In this document: positions 34,311 through 45,786 of the stretch, one piece after another | Layout of the letters: the number at the start of each line of letters is the position of its first letter | Position numbering within the stretch: position 1 is the first letter of the stretch | The notes under the pieces: generated by a model | Told to the model about the DNA's origin: nothing | Database searches by the model: none | Seen by the model: only the letters and a program-made list of their open reading frames with translations | Origin: Rehmannia glutinosa | Taxonomy: Eukaryota > Streptophyta > Magnoliopsida > Lamiales > Orobanchaceae | DNA length: 64,000 nt | Direction of reading: 5' to 3' | Assembly (NCBI GenBank): GCA_016081115.2 | Contig: CM071924.1 | Coordinates: forward strand, 95,122,616-95,186,615 | Position numbers and translations under genes: made by a program

Positions 34311-34671
34311 AGCCGTATCACAATTTTGCGGAGAAAAAGGAGGAAAACTGAAAGATGAAAACTCTTGCCAGACGAGAACAATAGGGGGAAGAAAGAAGTG
34401 AAATGTTTCAAAATGGAGGAAAGAGTTGAAAGTGGTAATCAAATCAGTAATCATATCCTTTGAAAATTGATAGACACAATCAGTTACCAAAAAAAACTTA
34501 AAACGTGTTTCATCTAAAAGACAAACTTGCCCTTTATGGGCAAATTTTTTTTAAAAAAAAGGATAATTTTTTTTTGATCCATTGGATTTGATAAATTAAC
34601 ATAGGATTAGTCCACACTGTCTTACAGTAAGCCCCTTGCCACATTTGATCTTATACGATTATACTATATAC

Positions 34672-34674
<3 letters not shown>

Positions 34675-34745
<71 letters not shown>
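34675..34745 (+). repeat. (TAA)n microsatellite
   Basis: About 23 uninterrupted trinucleotide units. Confidence 0.95.
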
Positions 34746-34747
<2 letters not shown>

Positions 34748-35127
34748 CATAATCGGATCAAAAGAAGTGGATTTAATTGCAAAAAACCTTAAGGTTTTAC
34801 AAAAAAACTCCAGCTATTTTTCAAAATTACAAATATCCCGTTTATATTTTATTTGTATTTTACAAATTTGAGACAATACAAACCTCAAGAAATGTTCGTA
34901 ATACTTAATTAAAGAGATATTTATAATTCGAAACTTATTTTAAAGACATATAGAATAAAATTATTCTCAACATTTTAGGGATAAATATAATTTTTCATTA
35001 ATATATATAGACATATAATTTTAGAATAAATAACAAGTAAGAAAAATAAATTTTGAAAATTCACTTGTCCTTTTAGTTCCGCCATTGCTGGAGGGTAGGT
35101 TTTTTGTAATTATCCCTTCCACATATT

Positions 35128-35137
35128 CTATAAATTA
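35128..35137 (+). promoter_or_regulatory. Possible TATA box of the D27-like gene
   Basis: CTATAAATTA about 75 bp before the chosen ATG at 35209, leaving a short leader rich in CT. Confidence 0.5.
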
Positions 35138-35208
35138 ACATGCATGCTTTCTCTTTTCTTATTCACTCATCTCTTTATCTCTCTCCACCGCACCACCACC
35201 TCTCCATC

Positions 35209-35437
35209 ATGGATGCAATGCTCATGCTGTCGTGCAAGAGCCTTTTCCGGCCACAGCGAATCAACCGGAGAGTTACCATGCTAAATCCTAGACGCTCTCC
35301 TTTTATTCTCTCAGTTCTCTCAAGCAATAATTTAATAGAAACATCACCGTCTCACGAATCCAAAACCGTCTACAACGACAACTGGCTTGAGACTATTGTC
35401 ATTAACTATTTCTCCGACACCTTTCAAGCTATATCAG
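35209..35437 (+). CDS. D27-like: D27-like exon 1
   Basis: Encodes a Ser/Arg-rich N-terminus (MDAMLMLSCKSLFRPQR), likely chloroplast transit peptide, then YNDNWLETIVINYFSDTFQA. The ATG at 35209 was chosen over 35140 because the latter lies only a few bases after the TATA box. Donor CAG|GTTCTT. Confidence 0.8.
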
Positions 35438-35552
35438 GTTCTTATATGCATGTGCATATTAAAATATTTAGTAAATAATATGATACAAAATATTGTCAAC
35501 ATTATATTTTACCTTATATACCGAAATAATAATTCTTTTTAGGCAAAAACTT

Positions 35553-35715
35553 ATGTGAGATCGTGAGACAGTGATGCTTTTAGTTTAAAAAGTAATACAT
35601 TTAGTGTAAAAAGTGATACTTGTCTAAATATATTTAAATTAGTATATTTAGACAAAGTATCACTTTTTAAACTAAAAGTATCACCAAAATCTCACGGTCT
35701 CACGATTTCACACCG
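35553..35715. mobile_element. Foldback MITE in D27-like intron 1
   Basis: Left arm (GTGAGATCGTGAGAC..., CTTTTAGTTTAAAAAGT) and right arm (ACTTTTTAAACTAAAAG..., GTCTCACGATTTCAC) are near-complete reverse complements over about 80 bp each. Confidence 0.8.
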
Positions 35716-36110
35716 TCTTCTGGCACTGGCCGTGACGTTTTTTTTAAAACTATTTTAGAGTCCGTAGGATTTTGGTCGAAGAGTTGTCCGTAAAAAAACA
35801 ATATTTTTTGCCATTTTTTGAGTTCAATTTTTCACTTTGACCTTTTTTTCATTTCTCGGGACTTTGTACATTTTCGTTATCAAGGCTTATTTCTCCATGC
35901 CAAGAATCATATCTCAGTACCAAAAATGTACCGTATCGATTTTTTTGAAAAATGACCAATTGGTAACTCACCGAACAATATATTTTTATGGTAATGATGA
36001 TCAGTTTTTAGTCCCTCTGACTAAAAATATATTTTTGAAAAACATGCTATTTTATTTTTCATTTTCAAAAGAAATAAATGGTCAATTTGCCATATTTCGT
36101 AAGGTTTATG
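35716..36110. repeat. Relative of the 19854-20607 insertion
   Basis: Shares GGCCGTGA, GAGTCCGT and TTTTGG...TTTTT...GAGTTCAA in order with 19860-20000. Diverged, boundaries unclear. Confidence 0.4.
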
Positions 36111-36165
36111 CTTTCACACAAAATATAAACACGACTTTTTGTATGAATGTTTTGATGATTTATAG

Positions 36166-36305
36166 GGGTGAAAAGCAACAAGAGTGGGTACGATGGCCTG
36201 GTGGAGACAATGCAAATGATGTATAGTCAATTCACTCCAAGCCAACAAAGACAACTTCATCTTGAAACTGTTTTTAAAGCCGTTCCTAATGAATTACGTG
36301 ACTTG
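36166..36305 (+). CDS. D27-like: D27-like exon 2
   Basis: Acceptor TATAG|GG. Encodes GVKSNKSGYDGLVETMQMM and on to VPNELRDL. The only donor keeping phase with exon 3 is a GC donor, TTG|GCAAGT. Confidence 0.85.
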
Positions 36306-36367
36306 GCAAGTTTCTCCTTAATTACCATCTTAATTTTTCAGTTTTTCAAATTTTCCCATAACTCTTA

Positions 36368-36706
36368 GGGAGTGTTTGCAAACACTAAAAATAAGTGTTT
36401 TTTAGTTTTTTGCTTAAAAAAAGCAGTTTTTAGTGTTTGCATATACCAATTTCTGCTTCAAATTCTGCTTCATTTAATTTAATCTAAGCTAAAAGGAGAA
36501 GGGTGCTTTAGATTATGCTTCTGCTTCTAGTTTGAATTTTACAAATAAATAAGTACTTTTACTACTTTTTCACCAAACACTCTCAACTTCTCATTCTCAA
36601 CTTTTAATTCTATTTTCAAACACTACCAACTTCTCGATTCTCAACTACTTCTCGCTTCGCTATAATAAATCACTTTTTCTAAAAGCGAAGTTTTTGCAAA
36701 CACTCC
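36368..36706. mobile_element. Tourist-like MITE in D27-like intron 2
   Basis: Ends GGGAGTGTTTGCAAACACT and the complement of TTTTTGCAAACACTCC, flanked by TTA (36365-36367 and 36707-36709), which suits PIF/Harbinger-type MITEs. About 339 bp, non-coding. Confidence 0.7.
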
Positions 36707-37262
36707 TTAGTACTATTACAAGGCTTTCCTGAACTGAATGTTATTGCTTAAGATTGAAAACAGTTTAATATAATTAACACATGCTTTAATGGGTTTTTAT
36801 GTCTTAATTGCAATTTTGTTTTGGTAACTCTTAGGGTTGACAATCTTAGTCTGAAATTTCTTGATGTGACAATTTCAGTACTTCAATTTTAGTCATGTAA
36901 CTTAATTTAATGGTCATATATTTTGAGTTTTTTGGCTGAAGGACAAGGGTATCGTGGGAACAAATAAAATATTAGGATCTTTTTGGACCAAAATTGCACA
37001 TATTCAAAATTCTACGGGATCATAATTGCTACCTGGAATATTTGCAGTACCAAAATTGCTAGCCCCTAGTTATAGTTACGCAATTGATATCTTGTATTTC
37101 ATCTAGTATTTCATTTACGAGAGCAAGTTCACAATTAATCTACTTTTACTTTTGCTTAGTTAATTATTTTATAACTATTTGATTTAACTAATTATATTCG
37201 TAAACTGAAAATTAGTGACAATTTAAAAAAATTAATTAGAATATGGATTTCTTTGTTACCAG

Positions 37263-37363
37263 AATAGGGTAATGTTTTCACCATCAAAATTTTCAAGAGA
37301 ATTTATGGCCGCTTTCATAACACATACCATGACTTGGTTGGTCACTTGGTCGGGCCCATGGAG
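37263..37363 (+). CDS. D27-like: D27-like exon 3 with 8-bp insertion
   Basis: Acceptor TACCAG|AAT. Encodes VMFSPSKFSREFMAAF and MTWLV. TTGGTC occurs twice (37338-37343 and 37346-37351) as an 8-bp tandem duplication that shifts the frame before GPME. Without it the exon would be 93 nt and in phase with exon 4. Confidence 0.82.
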
Positions 37364-37489
37364 GTATGTTAATTCGAGAATCCTTCTAATTAAGTAATAA
37401 TTAATTATCGAAATAAAATATTATAGGTACATTATTTTTGTTGTGAAAGTAATGTTATATATTAATTTGCTTATCTTCCTTCTTGTAAG

Positions 37490-37551
37490 GTGAAAGAGTC
37501 AGAGTTCGAAGGAAAACTTGAGAAAAATATCGTGCATATAAAAAAATGCAG
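37490..37551 (+). CDS. D27-like: D27-like exon 4
   Basis: Acceptor TGTAAG|GTG. Encodes VKESEFEGKLEKNIVHIKKC; donor CAG|GTATAT begins the 8.1-kb intron. Confidence 0.85.
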
Positions 37552-37668
37552 GTATATCTTTTGCATCATCTATTTCAACCAACTTTCTCTATGATATAAT
37601 ATATATGAGATTGTTTGCAAAGACTTTTGTTCTTAGAAAACGTGATTTTTGGTAGCAAAAGCGAAAAT

Positions 37669-40600
37669 TGTCACGCCCCAAACGCGACGCAACGACGATA
37701 AATCACTTAAACAGAAATAAATCCAACATTCTAGAAAATGATGTAACAATCCCAAGTGAAACAAGTTCTAAAGCAGCGAAAAACTACAAGTACATTACGT
37801 TTACAAATACATCCCAACAACCAAATAGCTTACAGTCCAGAACTAGAAAATAAAATACACATCATATCGCCAGCTTAAATGTCAAAGGGTCCTACGCCCT
37901 TAAATTACAGTCCAGAATTTCAAAGGAAATAAAAGAGTCCAACAACAGTAAAATAAAAGAAAATAGTCCAGCAACATAGATAACGATAGGAAGTGAGTCC
38001 AACGGGCGGAGCTCGAGAATTCAATCCAAGGCAGGTTTAGCTTCTTCGACAAAGTCCTCTTCTAAGGTTAGAAAACATGAGGGGGTGAGACAGAAATCTC
38101 AGTAGATGGGGTGATCGTGTGCAAGTGTGGCGATATATATAGTTAATGCGAGAAATTTAGTTGTATTAAGATGCGTGAGAGATGATGCATGATTTCACAC
38201 ACAATCCACAAGCGTCGTGATAAATATATTTAATTAATATACTAATACAGTTTAAGAATACAGTTCGTGGTCACGTAGGCACTATGGTTCAAGCAGACAT
38301 GAGGATTGCGTACGGATTTGTAACGCCAATCCTATGCAAGACAAGTAGCGGTTGCGTACGGATTTGTAGCGCCAACCTATGCAATACAAGTAAGCGGTTA
38401 AAATGCATTTAATTTGTAGCGCCAACAAAACGGGTCCGATTAATTCTAGAATCGTGTGGATCAGACAGCGATTCCTTCGTTCTTCCTTGTAACTCCCCGA
38501 GTAAGATGATCCAAGACCTATCACCTTATCGCTCTATAGGCAAAGACAAAATCCACAGTGGAGCTAGCAAGGTTCGGATCTGTCATAATCATGATTATAC
38601 CTCATGTACTACGACCCGCTTCCCTCGGACAAACTCCGTCCCTCAGTTGCGGGATTAGGACGATGGGGCCGGAAGAGTGGAATAGCAGCCGAGCTGCCCG
38701 GTTCCATCCCCGACGTATCCATTCTGACTGTGAGCTCGACACACCAAGTTGACTCAAGCAGGAAAGTAAATACAAGATCAGGTAGTCAACCAGACAGTCG
38801 AGTATTATTGATTCAGGGAAGCAGTTCAGGAAAATTTTGAAAATTTGCGAGTAGCAATTATGGCGTTGGTGGAGTTATTTGGATGAAGATGATTATCGGG
38901 AGGATAAGTAATCTTCGATATCTTGAAAGATTAGGTGGAACATAAGTCCCATTATAGATTCAAATCGCAAGACGAGGAAGTCGCCCCGTGATCGGGTATT
39001 AATCGGTCAAAGCGTCCGATAAGTCAAGGGGTTTTTGAGAAAATAAAATATTTTAATTAAGAATTGAAGTCATAGGGTCCAGGGCTGTTTTATTAAAAGA
39101 AAAATAATTTGAGTTAGGTCCTTGATAAAAGAAAATTTACAATTTAGCCCCGTTTCGTAAAAACCAATACTTTTGGGGTTAAAAATTGAAAAAATAAATA
39201 TCCCGACCTTGAAAATTATGAGGTCAGTTCCTAAATTCTCCAAATTGTTCAGAGATTCAGGGTTTTGAAGTTTTGAGGTCGAGTTTTTATAAAATTCTCA
39301 TATTGGCCCCAAATTTGTTAAAATTGCCATTTCGGGCTCTAAGTTTAAAATAATTGGAACTCACAAACCGAAAGGGATTTTAATGTGATTCCAGTTGTAA
39401 AATGTCACTAAGGTCAGTGGGATATTGGGACAAAAGCAGTTTTAAAAAGAAGTAAGTATAGGTCCCTTAACTTTTAAAAATCTCATTTTTGTCCCATTTT
39501 GAAATAATTGCCTTTAAGGCTTTTAGGGGTCCAATTGTTATGAAATTTGAACCTTGGGTCCTAGATATAATTATGTTATAGTTAAATTAGTATTCCCAGG
39601 TTCATGGACTGCATAAGTCCTGGAAATTGTAATTTGGTCCTCAAGTTTAATCTTTTACAATTTGGTCCCTCAATTTTTATAAAATTAAATTCCAAGCTCT
39701 AAACACTTGGATTTTTGGAATACACTTAAAATATGTTATTTGAAGTCCCTTAAGAGTTAAAATTTCAAATTTTAAAATTAGGGTCTGGTACAGTTTCGAA
39801 AATTGCAAAATAGCCCTTAAACTTCTAAAATTTTACAATCTAGTCCTTGGGCTTTTAAGGGTTGATTTTATTTATCGAAAAACTCTTAAAACTTTATTAA
39901 AATGTCAAAACATAATTTTTGAACCTGAGTTCAGACCCAAAAATTGAAAATTACAGAGGGGTCCCTTAAGTTTTATTTTCTTGCAATTAAGTCCACCAAC
40001 TTTCCATTTTTGCATTTTAAGTCCAAAAATCAAAATTTAACCTCAACTTGAGATGATGTAGGTCAGCTCCTAAGCTCCAAAAATTCATATTCTTGAGTCA
40101 AAAATTTATTTTCATGTTATCAAGAGAAAAATACTAAACCATAATTTTTCTCACCTTAAAAATGTGTAGTCTTGAATTTACTCTTCAAGCTTGTAGTCAA
40201 ATCTAAGACTCTAATTCTTCAAGAAATTTCTCTAGGAGTACCTCAACAAGAAGGATTCAACATAATTAGATGGTGAAGGTATAAGGTTGAGGATTGGAGA
40301 AGAAAAATAGAGTTGGGAGAAATGAAAATTTTCTTACCTTATGTTTGAAGAATTTGATACTTTAGAGAGGAAAATGGGAACAAGTCTTGTGTTTTTATGA
40401 TAATTATGAAATGAAGATTATTGGTTGATAAAGAAAAAAAAAATAACAAAAGTGATTGATTCCCTTAAGACAAGGAGCCAAAAGTTGGAGGAAATAATAA
40501 TCATGGTGTTGTTATTTTTATTTATTAAAATTTGGTGGCAAGAAAAGTTTGTCCATCCTTTAAGCATGTGACCAAAAGTTGAGGAAAAATAATATATATA

Positions 40601-41129
40601 TGTAAATATATATATATATATATAATTGTAGGTCTTGAAAAGAATATGAAACAACCTCCCCATTTATGGTAATTTTCGAAATTTTTTAAAAATATAAAAA
40701 AAATATTTTTTTTTAAAAAAAAATCGAAAGAAAATAAAAATTATAAATATCTATAATTAAATATTTAGATTTAAAAATTAAAGATGTGAACTAAGAATTA
40801 CGTATTATTTCTTTTTTTTAAAAAAAATTGATTGGGAAATTGGTTGAGATGAATTATAGAATAAGATGAAATATTAGGATAAGGATTGGAATATACTCCT
40901 AAATTGTTGGAGGTCTAATACTCCTAAAGTCGTAGTCATTCGATCAAGTATTAATACTAGAGGAAGAATATAAAATCGTTAGGCTCGAAAACGAGAAAGA
41001 CGAAATTGATGTTGAAAGAAATAAATAAAAGTCGGGTCGGGGTTCATTAATAATGTGTTTGTGATACATAGCCGAATAAATAATCACTACAACACCGTAT
41101 CTCACGTTGTTAAAATTCGGGGCCTCACA
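37669..41129 (-). repeat. 3' LTR of Tekay element 1
   Basis: 3461 bp. Contains the GCGTACGGATTTGTA hairpin repeats (38302-38425) and a long AT-rich stretch (39060-40090) of degenerate GGTCC...AATTT units. Confidence 0.88.
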
Positions 41130-41164
41130 TTCACCCATCCTTAAAAGAATTTGGTCCCCAAATT

Positions 41165-41641
41165 CTCTTCAGAACAACTCTTGATATTGATTCCTCATGT
41201 CTTCTTCCATCTCCCACGTTGCGTCTTCGTCTCGGTTGTGGTTTCGCCATACCACTTTAACCATCGGGATCTCTCTATTACGCAACTGACGTATCTGCTG
41301 GTCAATGATCCGGATTGGTTCCTCGATACATGGAATACATCGTGCATTCCGGCATACTGTGCTGGTAACTCGAGTCGGTAGGCTAACTTTCCGATCCTCT
41401 GCAAAATCTTGTAAGGTCCAACATATCTCGGGCTCAACTTGTCTCCTTTCTTCGGATTGATCAATCCTTTCCGTGGAGAGAGTCTGAGAGATACTTCATC
41501 TCCGGCTTCAAATTCCAAGTCCTTTCTCCTCTTGTCTGCGTAACTCTTTTGGCGGCTCTGAGCTGTGCGGATCCGTTCCTTGATCATCTTGACCTTCTCC
41601 ATGGCCTCCTGAACTAAGTCGACCTTTGGAATCGAGGGCAA
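41165..41641 (-). pseudogene. Tekay 1 integrase C-terminus and chromodomain
   Basis: Reads AQSRQKSYADKRRKDLEFE, then SPRYVGPYKILQRIGKLAYR and HDVFHVSR, the usual integrase tail. A deletion then joins directly to the chromodomain (PIRIIDQQIRQLRNRE-like, VKVVWRNHNRDE), ending QYQELF at about 41167. In chromoviruses this domain guides insertion into marked chromatin. Confidence 0.8.
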
Positions 41642-41662
41642 CTTTTGTTTCTCTTTTGGAGT

Positions 41663-42444
41663 CTATTGGTCATCAATCTCCCAGTGTAGTGGAGATCTAC
41701 ATTTTCGCCCGTACAAGGCTTCGTAGAGAGCCATCCCAATTGTGGCCTGATAGCTGTTATCATAGGCGAACTCGGCCAATGGTACATCTGAATCCCAACT
41801 TCCTTGGAAATCCAACGTGCAGGCTCGCAGCATATCTTCCAAGGTTTGAATCGTTCGCTCAGACTGTCCATCAGTTTGTGGATGTGTTGTTGTGTTGAAA
41901 CTTAGCGAGGTACCCAATTCCTCGTGCAAGCACTGCCAGAATCTAGAGACAAATCTCAGGTCTCTGTCTGACACAATGTCGACTGGCACTCCATGCAGTC
42001 GAATGATCTCTCGGATATAAATCTGCGCGAGTTTCTGCAAGATGTCGGTTTTCTTCATGGGTAAGAAGTGTGCAGATTTCGTGAGTCGAGCTACGACTAC
42101 CCATATAACATCATGGCCTCCTCTAGTCTTTGGTAGATCCGTCACGAAGTCCATCGTTATATGTTCCCATTTCCACTTGGGAATTCTCAACGGTTGTAAT
42201 AAACCAGATGTCGTTGGTGTTCTGCTTTTACTCGTTGACAAGTCAAACATCTCGCAACGAACTCCGCTACCTGGTTCTTCTTGTTTACCCACCAATAATT
42301 CTGTTTCAAGTCCTTATACATCTTGTTTCCTCCAGGATGTATAGTGTATTTCGAACGGTGTGCCTCTGCGAGGATTCTATTCCTAATCCGCTCGCCACTC
42401 GATACACAAACTCGATTTTTAGAATCTAATAATTCCATCTTCAT
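41663..42444 (-). pseudogene. Tekay 1 integrase core
   Basis: The zinc-binding H(H)CC segment (HPGGNKMYKDL, then CLTCQRVKAEHQ) is in 42444-42187. The DDE core in 42295-41663 shows ITMDFVTDLP, VDIVSDRDLRF and THPQTDGQSERTIQ with D, D and E in place. One frameshift lies between the two parts and another between the core and the tail near 41650. Confidence 0.85.
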
Positions 42445-42601
42445 GTACCGAGAATTCTGAACTCTCTACCTTAAGTATCTTCTCTTTAAGTTTTTGAAGA
42501 TGCACATCTGTTCCCTGTGCTTCCTTGATCTCGTTCAGCAGATCGGGTTTAACCGAAATATGAGTATTGGTTCTCGTCGGATTCTAAGTGCTCAGCTCTT
42601 A

Positions 42602-43040
42602 TTATGATTTCCACTCTCGAATCATTAGTCTGGCTAAACTCGCCTTTCTGCTCAAGGGTTCAGCTACTACGTTAGTTTTCCCGGGATAGTATTGAATATC
42701 AAAGTGATAGTCCTCAGTTAACTCCATCCATCTCCGTTGCCTCAGATTGAGGTCTTTCTGAGAGAATAGATACTTCAAGCTCTTGTGATCTGTGAAAATC
42801 GTGAATGTTGCTCCGTAGAGATAGTGCCTCCATTTCTTTAACGCGAATACTATTGCTGCCAATTCCAAGTCATGCGTTGGGTAATTGGCTTCATACGGCT
42901 CGAGTTTCTGTGATGCATAAGCAATGACCTTTCCTTCCTGCATGAGTATTGTTCATAGCCTTCCTTTGATGCATCACTGTAGACGACAAAGTTTTCTGTT
43001 CCCTTTGGAAGGCTAAGACTGGAGCTGTAGTGAGTCATTT
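42602..43040 (-). pseudogene. Tekay 1 RNase H domain
   Basis: Reads GKVIAYASQKL, YPTHDLELAAIVFALKKWR and FTDHKSLKYLFSQKDLNLRQ, with the final segment YYPGKTNVVAEPLSR. A frameshift near 42940 separates it from the upstream VYSDASKEG motif. Confidence 0.85.
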
Positions 43041-43074
43041 CTTCTGCTCTTGGAAACTAGCCTCACACTTGTCA

Positions 43075-43700
43075 TTACACACAAACTTGACTTTCTTCTG
43101 GGTTAGTCGAGTGAGTGGTCCGGCTGTCTTGGAGAAATCCTGGATAAATCTTCGATAATATCCAGCTAGTCCTAAAAAAACTTATGATCTCCATTACAGA
43201 CTCGGGTTGTTTCCATTCAACCACTGTCTGTACCTTCGAAGGGTCTACGACGATCCCAGTGCCGGATACTATGTGTCCAAAGAATACGGCTTCACTAAGC
43301 CAAAATTCGCACTTGCTGAATTTGGCATACAACTTGTGCTCTCGTAGTATCTCCAAAACAATCTTCAGATGACGTTCATGCTCTTCTCTAGACTTAGAGT
43401 ATACGAGTATGTCATCAATGAATATCACTACGAATTGATCTAAATAAAGTTGAAAGACTCGATGCATCAGATCCATAAACGTTGCTGGTGCGTTTGTCAG
43501 ATCGAAAAGCATCACTACAAACTCGTAGTGTCCATATCTTGTTTGAAATGTCGTTTTGGAAACGTCTTCTTCACGGGTCTTCAGTTGATAATATCCTTGT
43601 TGTAAATCAAACTTCGAGTACACCGTAAGGATCAAATAGTTCGTCTATCCTTGGGAGGGGATATTTAGTGGTAACATCTAGTCAAGATCGTATAATTGTC
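43075..43700 (-). pseudogene. Tekay 1 reverse transcriptase, N-terminally truncated
   Basis: The frame 43635-43075 has KFDLQQGYYQLK, TNAPATFMDLMHRVF and the catalytic FIDDILVYS. A short piece of the fingers region (YPLPRIDELF-type) lies at about 43660-43690. Beyond that the sequence becomes the non-coding spacer, so the N-terminal RT is missing. Confidence 0.82.
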
Positions 43701-44215
43701 ACATCCTTAATGTATCTTATCCGTGATACCTAAACCACAAGTCAAATTCCCTTACTTAAGCTTGTGCAGGTACTTGAGAATGAATAACACAAGGGCATTA
43801 TCATTGATCAATATACTTAGTGATTCCCCTACTATCATTTTCCCAAAGTAATATCATTAGGTGTCTAGATCCCATAATATATCACATCCAAATCATATAC
43901 TTCTCAAGAGATATCCTCATTTTCTTCGAGTCTCACCATATCAGGCATTATAATCTCTAAATCACAGATTTTCTAAATCACCTAACGTCCAAATAAAGGA
44001 ATATCCGGATATCTTAACACTATAACAACCCAAAAGAGTTCAAATATTCATCCAAGATTCAACTTAGGTCACCTAGTAGTGGTACCCAATCCAAGGCAGA
44101 GGAACCTATCCTGGTCAAACAAAACTAAGGCGGATTAGACGAATGTAAGGAAAAGATAAGGAAGAACAAGAAAAGAATGACTAAGGAAATTCAGTCAAGA
44201 GTCAACTAAGTCAAA
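43701..44215 (-). repeat. Non-coding spacer shared by both Tekay-type elements
   Basis: Matches 60850-61280 of the second element (TATCTTATCC, CAAGTCAAAT, AAAGTAATATCATTAGG and more in order). It occupies the place of gag and protease. Confidence 0.7.
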
Positions 44216-44554
44216 TAAGAATTACGTATTATTTCTTTTTTTTTTAAAAAAAATTGATTGGGAAATTGGTTGAGATGAATTATAGAATAAGATGAAATAT
44301 TAGGATAAGGATTGGAATGTACTCCTAAATTGTTGGAGGTCTAATATTCCTAAAATCGTAGTCATTCGATCAAGTATTAATACTAGAGGAAGAATATAAA
44401 ATCGTTAGGCTCGAAAACGATAAAGACGTAATTGATGTTGAGAGAAATAAATAAAAGTCGGGTCGGGTTCATTATTAATGTGTTTGTGATACATAGTCGA
44501 ATAAATAATCACTACAACACCGTATCTCACGTTATTAAAATTCGGGGCCTCACA
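44216..44554 (-). repeat. Truncated 5' LTR of Tekay element 1
   Basis: 339 bp nearly identical to 40792-41129. It joins the leader at TAAG, shared by both sides. Confidence 0.85.
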
Positions 44555-44559
44555 AAAAT

Positions 44560-45679
44560 AGTTGAAAATTAGAAATTGACAGTGTCTATAACATAGAACC
44601 TAAAATTTAAACGAGTTAAAAGAAATCTAGTGTTTAGTGAATAACCAGAAAAACACCTTAGTATTATTTGTGCTAATTTTATTAAATTGGAGCTCATTTT
44701 TTTGTATTTTAGCTTGTCGAAATGACGTGAATTTTTAATTCTAAGCTATATTTTATTTGGTCGTTTAAACAATTACTTAGTTAATTGTGCTAATTTTATG
44801 TAGATATACAATCTAAACTTTAATTTTGATTGTTATTTAGTTTTTATATAATAATAATCTGTATAGATAAAATCTTTGATCTTCCATTTTTCAGAGTACT
44901 TTATCATTTTAGATTATATGTATAGATTGTTTATATTGTATATATAGAATCTTTAATTTACGGGAAAAAAATATTGTTAGATAGAATCCCTGATTTTTTT
45001 ATTATTTGTTATCTTTTAGATTATATATATAAAATATATAAAATATGAAAATATATATAACATAGGTTGCCAGATGAATAAATGTGAAGCCGCCATGTCT
45101 AATTGAGATAATGAGGAGTTGACACATGTCTCAAAATAATGATATGATGACATGTACCGTATTTATTTTTTCATTTAGTATATATGGTTAATTAAGTTGT
45201 ATATAAAAGTATTTTCTTTGTGTAGAACTCAAACCAAAAGCACTAAAGCACACATACCCATGTTTTTCGATTCAAATTAGATTATGCAGAATTAGCGAAG
45301 CAAAGATCAATATTTTTAATTTAACCACACAATATAATCATCTTAAAGTGTTTGCAAACACTCACCCAGATTGAGTAGTAATTAATCTTTGCTGCCATAA
45401 GCAAATGATTCTTACTAATTTTTTTTCTTCTCAATATATTGGGTTAATTTAGAAAACTATACCCTCGTGGAGGTTAACTCTTATTATAACGATCTAGTTA
45501 TCTTTCAAAATTATAAATATTTTCTTGACATTTGATTCTCTTTTATAAATTGCATCGCTCAAGAGGGGGTATTGATTATTTGTTAGATAAATGGGGTGTT
45601 TGTAATTTTGATATATAACCGATTTTTTTTTTGTAACTAGGCAAATTTTGTAATCTTTTTCCCATTTTAATTTTTCCAG
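44560..45679 (+). other. Remainder of D27-like intron 4
   Basis: AT-rich intron sequence with no ORF. A palindrome GTGTTTGCAAACAC lies near 45350. Confidence 0.5.
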
Positions 45680-45786
45680 GTTTTTGGAGGCGACAAACTG
45701 TGTTGGAATTTGCACTAATCTATGCAAGATGCCATCTCAAATATTCGTCAAGGAATTTACTGGAACGCCAATGAACATGGTCCCCA
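45680..45786 (+). CDS. D27-like: D27-like exon 5
   Basis: Acceptor TTCCAG|G. Encodes FLEATNCVGICTNLCKMPSQ, with the conserved cysteines thought to bind an iron centre, then FVKEFTGTPMNMVP. Donor A|GTAAGC. Confidence 0.9.

Larger units (their letters stand above)
33413..34640. mobile_element. TIR element with about 70-bp inverted ends
   Basis: The left end (about 33413-33481) and the reverse complement of the right end (about 34571-34640) align along CTTACTGTAAG, AGTGTGGA and AATCCTAT. The interior has a (CT)n run and three 115-bp tandem units but no transposase. It could be a non-autonomous Mutator-like or foldback element. The target duplication is not clear. Confidence 0.6.
37669..44554 (-). 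mobile_element. Tekay-type chromovirus in D27-like intron 4
   Basis: Minus orientation. The 3' LTR is 37669-41129 (on the plus strand TGTCACGCCCC...GGGGCCTCACA) and the 5' LTR is truncated to 44216-44554. Target duplication AAAAT at 37664-37668 and 44555-44559. The internal part has partial RT, RNase H, integrase and chromodomain; gag, protease, primer site and most of the 5' LTR are deleted. The lineage call rests on the chromodomain and long LTR. Confidence 0.88.

Noticed and set aside
35140..35208. Upstream in-frame ATG of the D27-like gene
   Set aside because: Only a few bases from the TATA box, so it is unlikely to be in the transcript; ATG at 35209 preferred.
38558..38840. Overlapping ORFs in the Tekay LTR, also seen near 52450, 55811 and 63235
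   Set aside because: They recur because the LTR recurs; frames differ among copies and no domain is seen.
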